Shown in pieces: positions 15,000 to 23,251 of a stretch of 64,000 nucleotides of DNA (the stretch's first letter is position 1; each line of letters starts with the position of its first letter). This stretch comes from Actinoplanes auranticolor. GTDB lineage: Bacteria > Actinomycetota > Actinomycetes > Mycobacteriales > Micromonosporaceae. Location: the NCBI RefSeq assembly GCF_018332655.1, contig NZ_BOQL01000042.1:124001-188000 (forward strand). The letters are read 5' to 3'. A program made the translations under genes and the position numbers. Under the pieces are notes generated by a model, which saw only the letters and a list, made by a program, of their open reading frames with translations, did no database searches and was not told the origin of the DNA.

Positions 15000-16244
15000 A
15001 TGCGAAAAACCCGCATACTCCTCGCGGCGGCCGTCGTCGCCGCGACCCTCACCAGCGCCCTGGTCGCCGGCTCCCGCAACGACACCGCCGACGCCGCCAT
15101 CGGCGGCATCACCTGGCAGGACGAGTTCAACGGCGCGGCCAACAGCCCGATCGACGCCAGCAAGTGGAAGTTCGACATCGGCGGCAGCGGCTGGGGCAAC
15201 AACGAGCAGCAGTACTACACCAACTCGACCAGCAACGTCCGCCACGACGGGCAGGGTCACCTGGCGATCACCGCCCGCAAGGAGAACCCGGCCAACTACC
15301 AGTGCCACTACGGCACCTGCCAGTACACCTCGGGCCGGATCCTGACCGCGGACAAGTTCAGCCAGACCTACGGCCGGTTCGAGGCCAGCATCAAGGTTCC
15401 CCGGGGTCAGGGCATCTGGCCCGCCTTCTGGATGCTCGGCGGCAACAACTGGCCGACCACCGGCGAGATCGACATCATGGAGCACGTCGGCAAGGACCCG
15501 ACCACCGTGTACGGCACGGTCCACGGCCCCGGCTACTCCGGTGCCGAGGGCGTCGGCGGCAACCGCAATCTCGGTGTCCCGCTGAGTGACGCGTTCCACA
15601 CCTACGCCGTGGAGTGGTCGCCCAACCTGATCGTCTGGTTCGTCGACGGCTCGGAGTACTTCCGGGTCACGCCGGCCAGCCTCGGCGGCGACCGGTGGGT
15701 CTTCGACCACTCGTTCTTCATGATCCTCAACCTGGCGGTCGGCGGCCACTGGCCCGGCTACCCGGACGGCACCACGCAGTTCCCGCAGACCATGCTGGTC
15801 GACTACGTCCGCGTCTCCTCGTGGACCGACGGCGGCGGCACCACCCCGCCGCCGGCCACCGGCGGCAACGCCCTGCGCTCCAACTTCAGCAACCGCTGCA
15901 TCGACATCCCCGGCGGCAACGCCGTCGACGGCGCCCGGCTGCAGCTGTGGGAGTGCAACGGCAGCGGCGCGCAGAAGTGGGCCCCCAACGGCGACGGCAC
16001 GCTGCGCGCGCTGGGCAAGTGCATGGACCCGGCCGGTGGCGCGCTGACCAACGGCACACCGATCCAGCTGGTCACCTGCAACAGCAACCCGGTGCAGCGG
16101 TTCACCCTGTCGGCCGCGGGTGACCTGGTGAACGTCTCGTCCAACAAATGCGTCGACGTGAAGGACTGGAACAGCGCCAACGGGGCCCAGCTGCAGCTGT
16201 GGGACTGCGGCGGCACCACGAACCAGAAGTGGACCAAGGTCTGA
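15000..16244 (+). CDS. Secreted endo-beta-1,3-glucanase (GH16) with ricin-B/CBM13 domain
   Basis: 414 residues. Signal peptide MRKTRILLAAAVVAATLTSA..ADA. The GH16 domain (~35-275) carries ITWQDEFNG, WPAFWMLGGNNWPTTG and the catalytic GEIDIMEHVG (Glu156 nucleophile, Asp158, Glu161 acid/base), as in laminarinases. After a short TTPPPATGG linker comes a ricin-B-type beta-trefoil with QxW-like repeats (CIDIPGGNAVDGARLQLWEC, SGAQKW, LQLWDCGGTTNQKW). It hydrolyses beta-1,3-glucans outside the cell. CCCGGAGG lies before the ATG. It has its own regulated promoter and is followed by a terminator. Confidence 0.92.
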   Translation: MRKTRILLAAAVVAATLTSALVAGSRNDTADAAIGGITWQDEFNGAANSPIDASKWKFDIGGSGWGNNEQQYYTNSTSNVRHDGQGHLAITARKENPANYQCHYGTCQYTSGRILTADKFSQTYGRFEASIKVPRGQGIWPAFWMLGGNNWPTTGEIDIMEHVGKDPTTVYGTVHGPGYSGAEGVGGNRNLGVPLSDAFHTYAVEWSPNLIVWFVDGSEYFRVTPASLGGDRWVFDHSFFMILNLAVGGHWPGYPDGTTQFPQTMLVDYVRVSSWTDGGGTTPPPATGGNALRSNFSNRCIDIPGGNAVDGARLQLWECNGSGAQKWAPNGDGTLRALGKCMDPAGGALTNGTPIQLVTCNSNPVQRFTLSAAGDLVNVSSNKCVDVKDWNSANGAQLQLWDCGGTTNQKWTKV

Positions 16245-16269
16245 CCCTGTTTGCGTACGACCGTTACTC

Positions 16270-16303
16270 TGCCGCCCGGGCCGCTTCGGCGACCCGGGCG
16301 GCA
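16270..16303 (+). terminator. Terminator after the GH16 glucanase gene
   Basis: An 11-bp stem (TGCCGCCCGGG with its complement), a 12-base loop, then TTGATTGTCTTCT. It stands between the glucanase gene and the PBP gene. Confidence 0.7.
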
Positions 16304-16337
16304 TTGATTGTCTTCTCACCGGGAACGGATCTCCTTG

Positions 16338-18692
16338 ATGCGCGGACGCGACCACCACTTCGTCACGAACGTGTCCTCGCTGCTGGTATGCGGCTTACTG
16401 GCCGGGGTCGCCGTGGCCGCGGCCGCGTTCCCGGCCGTGGCCATGTCCGGGCTGGCGGCCAAGGCCGGCGGCGAGGCCTTCGCGAGCCTGCCCAGTCAGC
16501 TCCGGCAGGCCACCGCGCCCCAGCTGACCCGGGTCTTCGCGGCCGACAACAAGACCCTGATCACGGTCTTCTACGACGAGCTCCGCAGCGACGTCCCGCT
16601 CAAGAACATCTCGGTCAACATGCAGAACGCCATCGTCGCCGCCGAGGACCACCAGTTCTACAAGCACAACGGCGTCGACGTGAAGGGCTCCGTCCGCGCC
16701 CTGGTGAACAACAACCGCGGTGGCGACAAGCAGGGCGCCTCGACCCTGACCATGCAGATGGTCAAGATGTCCCTGTGGTACTCCGCGACCACCCCGCAGG
16801 AGGTCGTGGACGCCACCGAGGACACCACCACCCGCAAGGTCACCGAGATGAAGTACGCCATGCAGGTGGAGAAGGAGATGACCAAGCAGCAGATCCTGGA
16901 GCGCTACCTGAACGCGGCGCCCTTCGGGAACGGCTCGTACGGCATCTTCGCGGCCAGCCAGGTGTACTTCAAGAAGCACCCCAAGGACCTCACCGTGGCC
17001 GAGTCGGCCCTGCTGGCCAGCATGGTGAAGGCGCCGAGCGGCTTCGACCCGACCACGGTCAAGGGCTACCCCAAGGCGCTGGACCGGCGTAACTGGGTGA
17101 TCGGCAACATGCGCGACCTCGGCTACATCACCCCCGAGGCGGCGGCCGCCGCGATCAAGGTCAAGCTCGGCCGGACCACGCAGCGCACCGGCAACGGCTG
17201 TGCGTCCGTGCAGACCAACCACTGGGGCTTCTTCTGCGACTACTTCTACCGGTGGTGGCTCAGCCGGCCCGAGTTCGGCCGGACCGTGTACGACCGCGAA
17301 CGGCGGCTCAAGAGCGGCGGCTACCGGATCCAGAGCTCGCTGGACATCAAGGCGCAGGCGGCGACGCGCAAGAACGTCAGCGACCGGATCAGCATCAACA
17401 ACCGCGATGCCCTGCTGCTCGCCGCCGTCCAGCCGGGCACCGGGCGGGTCCGCGCGCTGGCCGCCAACCGCCGCTACAAGCTCGACGTCGAGAACAACAA
17501 GATGTCCTCGGACCCGAAGAAGGCGGCCAAGAACATCCGCGGCACCTACCCCAACACCACCAACCCGCTACTCAGCGGCGGTGGCGACATCACCGGCTAC
17601 CAGGCCGGGTCGGTGTTCAAGATGTTCACGATGGTCGCGGCGCTGGAGAACGGCTACCCGCCGTCGTACCCGATCAACACCACGTACCAGTACAGGTCCG
17701 GCTACCGGGACAACGGGCAGGCCTCCTGCGGTGGGTACTGGTGCCCCACGAACGCGTCGAAGGGCGAGAAGGGCCCGTACAACATGTGGACCGGGTTCGG
17801 CGCCTCGGTCAACACGTACTTCGTGCCGCTGGCGGAGAGCGTCGGTGCGGACAAGGTGGTCGACGTCGCGCAGCGCTTCGGTGTGCAGTTCCGGTCCCCG
17901 CAGGAGAAGGACATGGCCACCAAGCACGCCAAGGACTGGGGCGCGTTCACCCTGGGCGTGTCGGCCTCGACCCCGCTGGAGATGGCCAACGCGTACGCGA
18001 CCCTGGCCGCCGACGGCAAGTTCTGCTCCCCCACCCCGGTCCAGCAGATCACCACGCTCAAGGGCGAGAAGCTCGACGTCGGCAAGCCGAACTGCCGGCA
18101 GGTCACCAAGCCCGATGTGGCGCGGATGGCGATCGATGCGGCCCGCTGCCCGGTCGGCGACTACGCGCAGCTGGGCAGCTGCAAGGGCCGCACGGCCGGC
18201 TCCGCCCGCAGCGAGGTGGGCCACCCCATCTTCGGCAAGACCGGCACCACGGACGACGACAAGACGGCGTCACTGATCATCGGGACGACGTCCATGGTCG
18301 TGGCCGGCTACCTGGTGAACCCGGACTACCAGGACCACCCGTACCGGCTGAGCCACTCCATCGTCAATCCGGCGGTCTGGGAGACGATGCACGACCTGAT
18401 GAAGGGCAAGCCGAAGGAGCAGTTCAAGAAGCCCTCCGGCGACAAGATCCCGCAGGGCGAGCAGCGTGGGATCCCGGACGTGAAGTGCCTGAGCGTCGCC
18501 GCGGCGACCAGCAAGGTCAAGGGTGCGGGCTTCCTCGTGGGCCCGGGCTCGGAGGTCGCGTCGGACTGCCCGAAGGGCCAGGCGGCGGGCACCTCGCCGG
18601 AGGGCCGGACGATCAAGGGCAGCTACGTGAGCATCCAGATCAGCGCGGGCAAGGACGACGCGAAGAAGGACGACAAGCCCGGCGACGACTGA
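16338..18692 (+). CDS. Class A penicillin-binding protein (transglycosylase-transpeptidase) with PASTA domain
   Basis: 784 residues. A short cytoplasmic tail and membrane anchor (~7-37) precede a GT51 glycosyltransferase: EDHQFYKHNGVD (catalytic Glu103) and QGASTLTMQMVK. The transpeptidase has SVFK (Ser425, Lys428), SVN (490-492) and KTG (634-636). A C-terminal PASTA-like segment (IPDVKCLSVAAATSKVKGAG) and a Lys/Asp tail follow. It polymerises and cross-links peptidoglycan at the outer face of the membrane. ATG at 16338 is chosen; a TTG 30 bases upstream is in frame but would lengthen the cytoplasmic tail. It ends immediately before the convergent chitosanase stop. Confidence 0.92.
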   Translation: MRGRDHHFVTNVSSLLVCGLLAGVAVAAAAFPAVAMSGLAAKAGGEAFASLPSQLRQATAPQLTRVFAADNKTLITVFYDELRSDVPLKNISVNMQNAIVAAEDHQFYKHNGVDVKGSVRALVNNNRGGDKQGASTLTMQMVKMSLWYSATTPQEVVDATEDTTTRKVTEMKYAMQVEKEMTKQQILERYLNAAPFGNGSYGIFAASQVYFKKHPKDLTVAESALLASMVKAPSGFDPTTVKGYPKALDRRNWVIGNMRDLGYITPEAAAAAIKVKLGRTTQRTGNGCASVQTNHWGFFCDYFYRWWLSRPEFGRTVYDRERRLKSGGYRIQSSLDIKAQAATRKNVSDRISINNRDALLLAAVQPGTGRVRALAANRRYKLDVENNKMSSDPKKAAKNIRGTYPNTTNPLLSGGGDITGYQAGSVFKMFTMVAALENGYPPSYPINTTYQYRSGYRDNGQASCGGYWCPTNASKGEKGPYNMWTGFGASVNTYFVPLAESVGADKVVDVAQRFGVQFRSPQEKDMATKHAKDWGAFTLGVSASTPLEMANAYATLAADGKFCSPTPVQQITTLKGEKLDVGKPNCRQVTKPDVARMAIDAARCPVGDYAQLGSCKGRTAGSARSEVGHPIFGKTGTTDDDKTASLIIGTTSMVVAGYLVNPDYQDHPYRLSHSIVNPAVWETMHDLMKGKPKEQFKKPSGDKIPQGEQRGIPDVKCLSVAAATSKVKGAGFLVGPGSEVASDCPKGQAAGTSPEGRTIKGSYVSIQISAGKDDAKKDDKPGDD

Positions 18693-19928
18693 TCAGCGGG
18701 TCGTGAAGCTGTCGCCGTAGACGCGCCAGCTGAGCGGCCCGTTCAGGTCCAGGTTGCCGGCCTTGAGGAACAGCCGCTGCGCCGTCTCCACCCGGGTCAC
18801 GTCGCTGTGCGCCTCCTCGGTGCGCATCTCCCTGACCCGGGCGTCCAGGAAGGCGTTGAGCCACACCAGCTCGTCGCCGCCCTGCTTCGGCGTCTTCGCC
18901 TTGCGCATGGCGTCGGCGCGGATGCTGCGCAGCCCGGACTGGCCGTGCATCACCGCGGCGTCGTAGTAGGCGAACTGGCCCAGTGCGCGTACCCGGTCCG
19001 CGGACGCCAGGGCGACCGCGGGCGCGAAGTACATCCGGTCGCGCTCGTCCTCCTGCGTCTTCTGGAAGGCGGGATCGGCGGCGGCCGCCTTCCAGGCGGC
19101 CGGGAAGCCGGGGTCGAGGCCGGCGTGCGAGTCCGACCCGTCCACGGTACGCAGAGCCGGCAGATACCGGGCCAGCTTGTTGCCGGGCACCCGGCGGGTG
19201 TACTCGGTCACCAGGGCGAGCATGTCCGAGGTGCCGGAGCAGAAGCCGACGATGCCGCCGGTGTACCCGCGCCCGTCCCCGATGTCCTCCAGGTAGCCGA
19301 ACTCGCCGCGCCAGTTCAGCGTCGAGTTCTCCGCACTGGAGACCAGTTGCAGCGCGATGGCTTTCTTGCGGGGCTCGGCGAGTCCGGCGGCGAGCACGGA
19401 CGCCGCCACCGGGGAGGCGTTCTCCACGACCGGTGCGGCCGGCCCGGGCCCGAAGACCTGCACCTCGTACAGCGAGTAGCCGCTCGCCGGGCCCGGCTGG
19501 GTGGCGAGCACCCGCAGGAATCGACCGGTGCCGTTGAGCTTCTTGAGGTCGTCGGTGCCACCGTCGCCGCTGCTCGTACGGTAGAGATCCCGCCAGCTCG
19601 CGCCGTCACCCGAGACCTGGACCCGGTACGACTTCGCGTACCCGTCGTGCCACCGCAGCCGGACCCGGCTGACGTCCTGGGCCTGGCCCAGGTCGATGCG
19701 CAGCCACTGCGAGCCGGCCGCCCCGGCCGTCCAGCGGGTGCTCCCGAAGCCGTCCACCGCTCTGGTGGCGTCCTGACCAGTGCCGGAAACCGTCGACGCG
19801 ACGACCGGCCGGCCCTTGGAGAGCAGCACGTCCGGCGCCGCGTCGGCGGTGACGGTGATGACCAGGGGCACGGTGCAGACCGCGGCGATCCCCGTGCCCA
19901 GCGCGATCGCTTTCGCCCGGATACCCAC
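18693..19928 (-). CDS. Secreted GH46 chitosanase with N-terminal F5/8-type (CBM32) domain
   Basis: 411 residues. Signal peptide (GIRAKAIALGTGIAAVCTVP..ADA), then a discoidin/CBM32-like domain (~33-160: ATRAVDGFGSTRWTAGA, SQWLRIDLGQAQDVSRVRLR, SLYEVQVFG). The GH46 domain (~175-411) contains LVSSAENSTLNWRGEFGYLE and DIGDGRGYTGGIVGFCSGT; Glu200 and Asp218 match the catalytic pair of Streptomyces N174 chitosanase by spacing (18 residues). It degrades chitosan. Most GH46 enzymes lack the extra binding domain. The gene is convergent with the PBP gene with no gap. Confidence 0.93.
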   Translation of the reverse strand: MGIRAKAIALGTGIAAVCTVPLVITVTADAAPDVLLSKGRPVVASTVSGTGQDATRAVDGFGSTRWTAGAAGSQWLRIDLGQAQDVSRVRLRWHDGYAKSYRVQVSGDGASWRDLYRTSSGDGGTDDLKKLNGTGRFLRVLATQPGPASGYSLYEVQVFGPGPAAPVVENASPVAASVLAAGLAEPRKKAIALQLVSSAENSTLNWRGEFGYLEDIGDGRGYTGGIVGFCSGTSDMLALVTEYTRRVPGNKLARYLPALRTVDGSDSHAGLDPGFPAAWKAAAADPAFQKTQEDERDRMYFAPAVALASADRVRALGQFAYYDAAVMHGQSGLRSIRADAMRKAKTPKQGGDELVWLNAFLDARVREMRTEEAHSDVTRVETAQRLFLKAGNLDLNGPLSWRVYGDSFTTR

Positions 19929-19951
19929 CCCATCAAGCTAGGGGGGCGGGC

Positions 19952-20206
19952 TCAGCGACGTTTGCGGTTCCGGGAAATCAGGACGAACGCCAGCACGATG
20001 CCGGCGACCACGAGCAGGCAGCACAGGCCACCGAAGATGGGAAGGAAACCGATGCCGCCACGGCGCCGGCGCGAACGGGCCGCCTCCACCGCGAGCTCGG
20101 CCGTGCCGTTGCTCGCCGCCCAGGCATGCACGGGGATGACCAGCGTCAGGACGGCGCCTGTCACGGCGGCGCTGAGCCGTGACCACCACTTCACTGCAGA
20201 AGACAT
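19952..20206 (-). CDS. Small membrane protein of unknown function
   Basis: About 84 residues. An N-terminal signal-like helix (VTGAVLTLVIPVHAWA) is followed by ~25 polar residues with a basic stretch RSRRRRGG, then a second hydrophobic helix FLPIFGGLCCLLVVAGIVLA and a basic tail NRKRR. It would be a one- or two-pass membrane protein. Two ATGs nine bases apart (20206, 20215) can start it. It is divergent from malQ. I do not recognise the family. Confidence 0.6.
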   Translation of the reverse strand: MSSAVKWWSRLSAAVTGAVLTLVIPVHAWAASNGTAELAVEAARSRRRRGGIGFLPIFGGLCCLLVVAGIVLAFVLISRNRKRR

Positions 20207-20302
20207 GCGTTCCATCTTGGCCGACAACCGCAAGACCCGCATGACCGGACTACCACCGGCAGGGCAGGGTATGACCCAGCGGAAACGAATGAGGGGACGG
20301 GG

Positions 20303-22243
20303 ATGGACGCGGATCTGACTGCTCTGGCCGAGGCGCACGGGGTGGCCACCTGGTACGAGGACTGGCATCGCGAGCGCAAGGACGTGTCGCCGGAGTCGGT
20401 GGTCGGCGTGCTGGGCCTGCTCGGAGTCGACGCCACCTCCCCGGCGTCGATCGCCGCCGGGCTGGCCGAGATCCGGACCGCCCGCGAGCAGCACAGGCTG
20501 CCGGGCACCGTGGTCGTCCGGCAGGGCAACACCCAGCCGCTCACCGGCACCATCCAGCTGGAGGACGGCACCCGGGTCCAGGCCGACGGCGAGCTCCCCC
20601 GCGACCTGCCGCTGGGCTGGCACCGGCTGGTGACCGGCGACCAGGACGTGACGCTGGTCGTGGTCCCCACCGAGCTGCCCGAGCCGCCGGAGACCTGGGG
20701 CTGGATGCTCCAGCTCTACGCCCTGCACTCGGCGGCCTCCTGGGGCATGGGCGACCTCGGTGACCTGCGCAGCTTCGTCCGGGGCAGCCAGGGCGCCGGG
20801 ATGGTGCTGCTCAACCCGCTGCACGCGATCACCCCGACGGTGCCGGTGCCGGCGTCGCCGTACTCGCCGTCGAGCCGCCGGTTCGCCAACCCGCTGTATC
20901 TGCGGGTGGCCGACACCGACGCGTACCGCCGGGCCGACGCGTCACTGCGGGAGCAAGTCGACGCCCTGCGCCCGGCGCCGGCCGCCGACGGGCTCATCGA
21001 CTACACCGCGGTCTGGCAGGCCAAGAGCGCCGCCCTGGAGCTGCTCTGGCCGCTGGCCGGCGAGGTTGACCTGACCGCCGACCCCGGGCTGACCGACTTC
21101 GCGACCTTCTGCGCGCTCGCCGAGGTGCACGGGCCGAACTGGCAGCAGTGGCCGGCCGAGTTCCAGCGCCCGGACTCCCCCGCGGTGCTCGCCGCCCGCA
21201 CCGGCGACCGGGTCGCCTTCCACGTGTGGCTGCAGCAGCTGCTCGAGGACCAGCTCGGCGCGGCCAACCAGGCCGCCCGGGACGCCGGGATGCCGGTCGG
21301 CATCGTGCACGATCTCGCCGTCGGCATCGACCCCAGCGGCGCCGACGGCTGGCTGCTGCAGGACGTGCTCGCCGCCGGGGTGCACACCGGCGCCCCACCG
21401 GACGCGTTCAACCAGCTCGGGCAGGACTGGGGGCTGGCCGCGTGGCGTCCCGACCAGCTCATCGAGACCGGGTACGCCGCGTACCGGGACATGTTGCAGC
21501 GCATCTTCCGGCGCGCGGGCGGCCTGCGGGTCGACCATGTGGCCGGGTTGTGGCGGCTCTGGTGGGTGCCGCCGGGCATGGGTGCGGCCGAGGGCACGTA
21601 CGTGCACTACGACCCCGAGGCGATGCTGGGCATCCTGGCGCTGGAGGCGCACCGGGCCGGCGCGGTCGTGGTCGGCGAGGACCTCGGCACGGTGCTGCCG
21701 GTGGTCACCGAGACGCTGGAACGCATGAACATGCTCGGCTCGGCGGTGCTGTGGTTCACCCGCGACTACGACGACCCGGCGGAGGGTTACCTGAGCGCGG
21801 CGGACTACCCCCGCAACGCGCTGGCCACCATCTCCACCCACGACCTGCCGACGGCGGCCGGTTTCCTGGTCGGCGAGCAGGTACGGGTGCGCGCGGAGCT
21901 CGGCCAGCTGGCCGGACCGGTCGAGGACGAGCAGGAGTTCGCCGACAAGGACCGGGCCCAGCTGCTCGTCCGGCTCACCGAGGAGGGCCTGATCACGCCG
22001 GACACCCCGGCCCAGGACATCATCGTGGCGATGCACGAGTTCCTGGCCCGCACGCCGTGCCGGCTCATCACCGCGTCGCTCTACGACGTGCTGGGCGAGC
22101 TGCGCCAGCCCAACCTGCCGGGCACCACGGACGAGTACCCCAACTGGCGGATCCCCCTCACAGCTAGCCTGGAGGAGATCCTCGCCGACCCGCGGGTGGC
22201 CCGGATCGCCGAGGTGCTGAGCGCGAAGAAGGGGACCCGATGA
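20303..22243 (+). CDS. malQ: 4-alpha-glucanotransferase (amylomaltase, GH77)
   Basis: 646 residues. GH77 landmarks in order: QLYALHSAASWGMGDLGDLR, SPYSPSSRRFANPLYL, GGLRVDHVAGL (nucleophile Asp), GEDLGTV (acid/base Glu) and ISTHDLPT (third Asp). It transfers maltosyl units in maltodextrin and glycogen metabolism in the cytoplasm. The N-terminal ~130 residues (LTALAEAHGVATWYEDWHRE and a beta domain) are the extension typical of actinobacterial MalQ. The stop overlaps the next ATG (ATGA), so it is coupled to a small antitoxin-like gene. Confidence 0.93.
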   Translation: MDADLTALAEAHGVATWYEDWHRERKDVSPESVVGVLGLLGVDATSPASIAAGLAEIRTAREQHRLPGTVVVRQGNTQPLTGTIQLEDGTRVQADGELPRDLPLGWHRLVTGDQDVTLVVVPTELPEPPETWGWMLQLYALHSAASWGMGDLGDLRSFVRGSQGAGMVLLNPLHAITPTVPVPASPYSPSSRRFANPLYLRVADTDAYRRADASLREQVDALRPAPAADGLIDYTAVWQAKSAALELLWPLAGEVDLTADPGLTDFATFCALAEVHGPNWQQWPAEFQRPDSPAVLAARTGDRVAFHVWLQQLLEDQLGAANQAARDAGMPVGIVHDLAVGIDPSGADGWLLQDVLAAGVHTGAPPDAFNQLGQDWGLAAWRPDQLIETGYAAYRDMLQRIFRRAGGLRVDHVAGLWRLWWVPPGMGAAEGTYVHYDPEAMLGILALEAHRAGAVVVGEDLGTVLPVVTETLERMNMLGSAVLWFTRDYDDPAEGYLSAADYPRNALATISTHDLPTAAGFLVGEQVRVRAELGQLAGPVEDEQEFADKDRAQLLVRLTEEGLITPDTPAQDIIVAMHEFLARTPCRLITASLYDVLGELRQPNLPGTTDEYPNWRIPLTASLEEILADPRVARIAEVLSAKKGTR

Positions 22244-22419
22244 GCTTCCTGGACAAGGCGAAGGAGTTCGCCGCCAAGCACGACAAGCAGGTCGACCAGG
22301 TCCTGGAGAAGGTCGGTGACGAGGTCGACAAGCGCACCGGTCACAAGTACACGACCCACATCGACAAGGGCGTGGACGAGGCGCAGAAGCGCACCGGCGA
22401 GGGAGACACCCGGGCCTGA
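22240..22419 (+). CDS. MT0933-type antitoxin-like small protein, copy 1
   Basis: 59 residues: MSFLDKAKEFAAKHDKQVDQ, then VLEKVGDEVDKRTGHKY and IDKGVDEAQKRTGEG. It is a charged helical protein matching the Rv0909/MT0933 antitoxin family. It starts inside the malQ stop (ATGA), which implies translational coupling. No SRPBCC-type toxin, the usual mycobacterial partner (Rv0910), is next to it. A CsbD-like stress role is an alternative. Confidence 0.75.
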   Translation: MSFLDKAKEFAAKHDKQVDQVLEKVGDEVDKRTGHKYTTHIDKGVDEAQKRTGEGDTRA

Positions 22420-22473
22420 GGTTTGCTGCCACCGAGCCCGGGCAACCTCTCCGTACCAACGGAAGGGACTGAC

Positions 22474-22656
22474 ATGGGCTTCATGGACAAGGCCAAGGAC
22501 TTCGCCGACCAGCACGACGAGCAGGTCGACAAGGGCCTTGACAAGGCCGGCGACCAGGTCGACGACCGTACTGGCAGCAAGTACTCGGACCAGATCGACA
22601 AGGGCGTGGACCAGGCTCAGACCCGTACCGGTCAGGGCGACACGTCCCAGCAGTGA
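22474..22656 (+). CDS. MT0933-type antitoxin-like small protein, copy 2
   Basis: 60 residues: MGFMDKAKDFADQHDEQVDK, GLDKAGDQVDDRTGSKY, IDKGVDQAQTRTGQGDTSQQ. About 60% identical to the preceding copy by eye, so a tandem duplication. GGAAGGGA lies 5-12 bases before the ATG. Like copy 1 it has no visible toxin partner. Confidence 0.75.
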   Translation: MGFMDKAKDFADQHDEQVDKGLDKAGDQVDDRTGSKYSDQIDKGVDQAQTRTGQGDTSQQ

Positions 22657-22683
22657 CCTTCGCCTTCCGGGGCCGCTCGCAGC

Positions 22684-23070
22684 TCAGTTCGCGAGTGGCT
22701 CCGGCGGCGGGTCGTCGTCGAGCGCGAAGAGCATCGGATGCACCGCCAGCCGGTGATCCCGCTCCCGGCAGCGCGACGGCGGCAGCAGGGACGAGCGGTG
22801 CTCCGGGTGCTCCCCGCAGTGCCGCATCGCGCGGGTGATCGCGTCGCTGTGGTGCCGGCCTCCGCCGTACTCGCCGCAGCTGTCACAGTCCCAGCGCCAG
22901 TAGGCCGGCCCGTCCTCCGACTCGTGACGCCGGATCTTGAGCGGCGGTCCCGCGCGGTGCTGGGCGGCGGCGAGGATGGCCGCCATGTCGTCGGCCGGTG
23001 GCGGCCCGGCGGCCCGCGTCGGCCCGTTACCGATGATCTCGGCCAGCGCGCTGGTCCCCGTACCCGACAC
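22684..23070 (-). CDS. Conserved hypothetical protein with Cys/His-rich centre
   Basis: 128 residues. The central part YWRWDCDSCGEYGGGRHHSD and RAMRHCGEHPEHRSS has CxxC plus several His/Cys and could bind a metal. The N-terminus is Ala/Pro-rich and the C-terminus acidic (ALDDDPPPEP). The GTG at 23070 is favoured because GGAGG is six bases upstream; an adjacent GTG at 23073 is closer to that site than normal. It is divergent from the MEDS-HATPase gene. I do not recognise the family. Confidence 0.55.
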   Translation of the reverse strand: MSGTGTSALAEIIGNGPTRAAGPPPADDMAAILAAAQHRAGPPLKIRRHESEDGPAYWRWDCDSCGEYGGGRHHSDAITRAMRHCGEHPEHRSSLLPPSRCRERDHRLAVHPMLFALDDDPPPEPLAN

Positions 23071-23251
23071 CACTCACCTCCACGTTGATTGGTCGGGCCC
23101 AGTGTGGACCGCGGCCCACCGCCGGCAGACAGGTTTCACGTATAAGAGCGGCTCCGTTCACTCGCAGTGGTGCACCGGGAACGCTCAGCTTCCTCCGGCC
23201 CGTGTCCCCGGTGTTACCGTGGTCGATCGGCGGTGCTCGGAGGTGGGCCAG

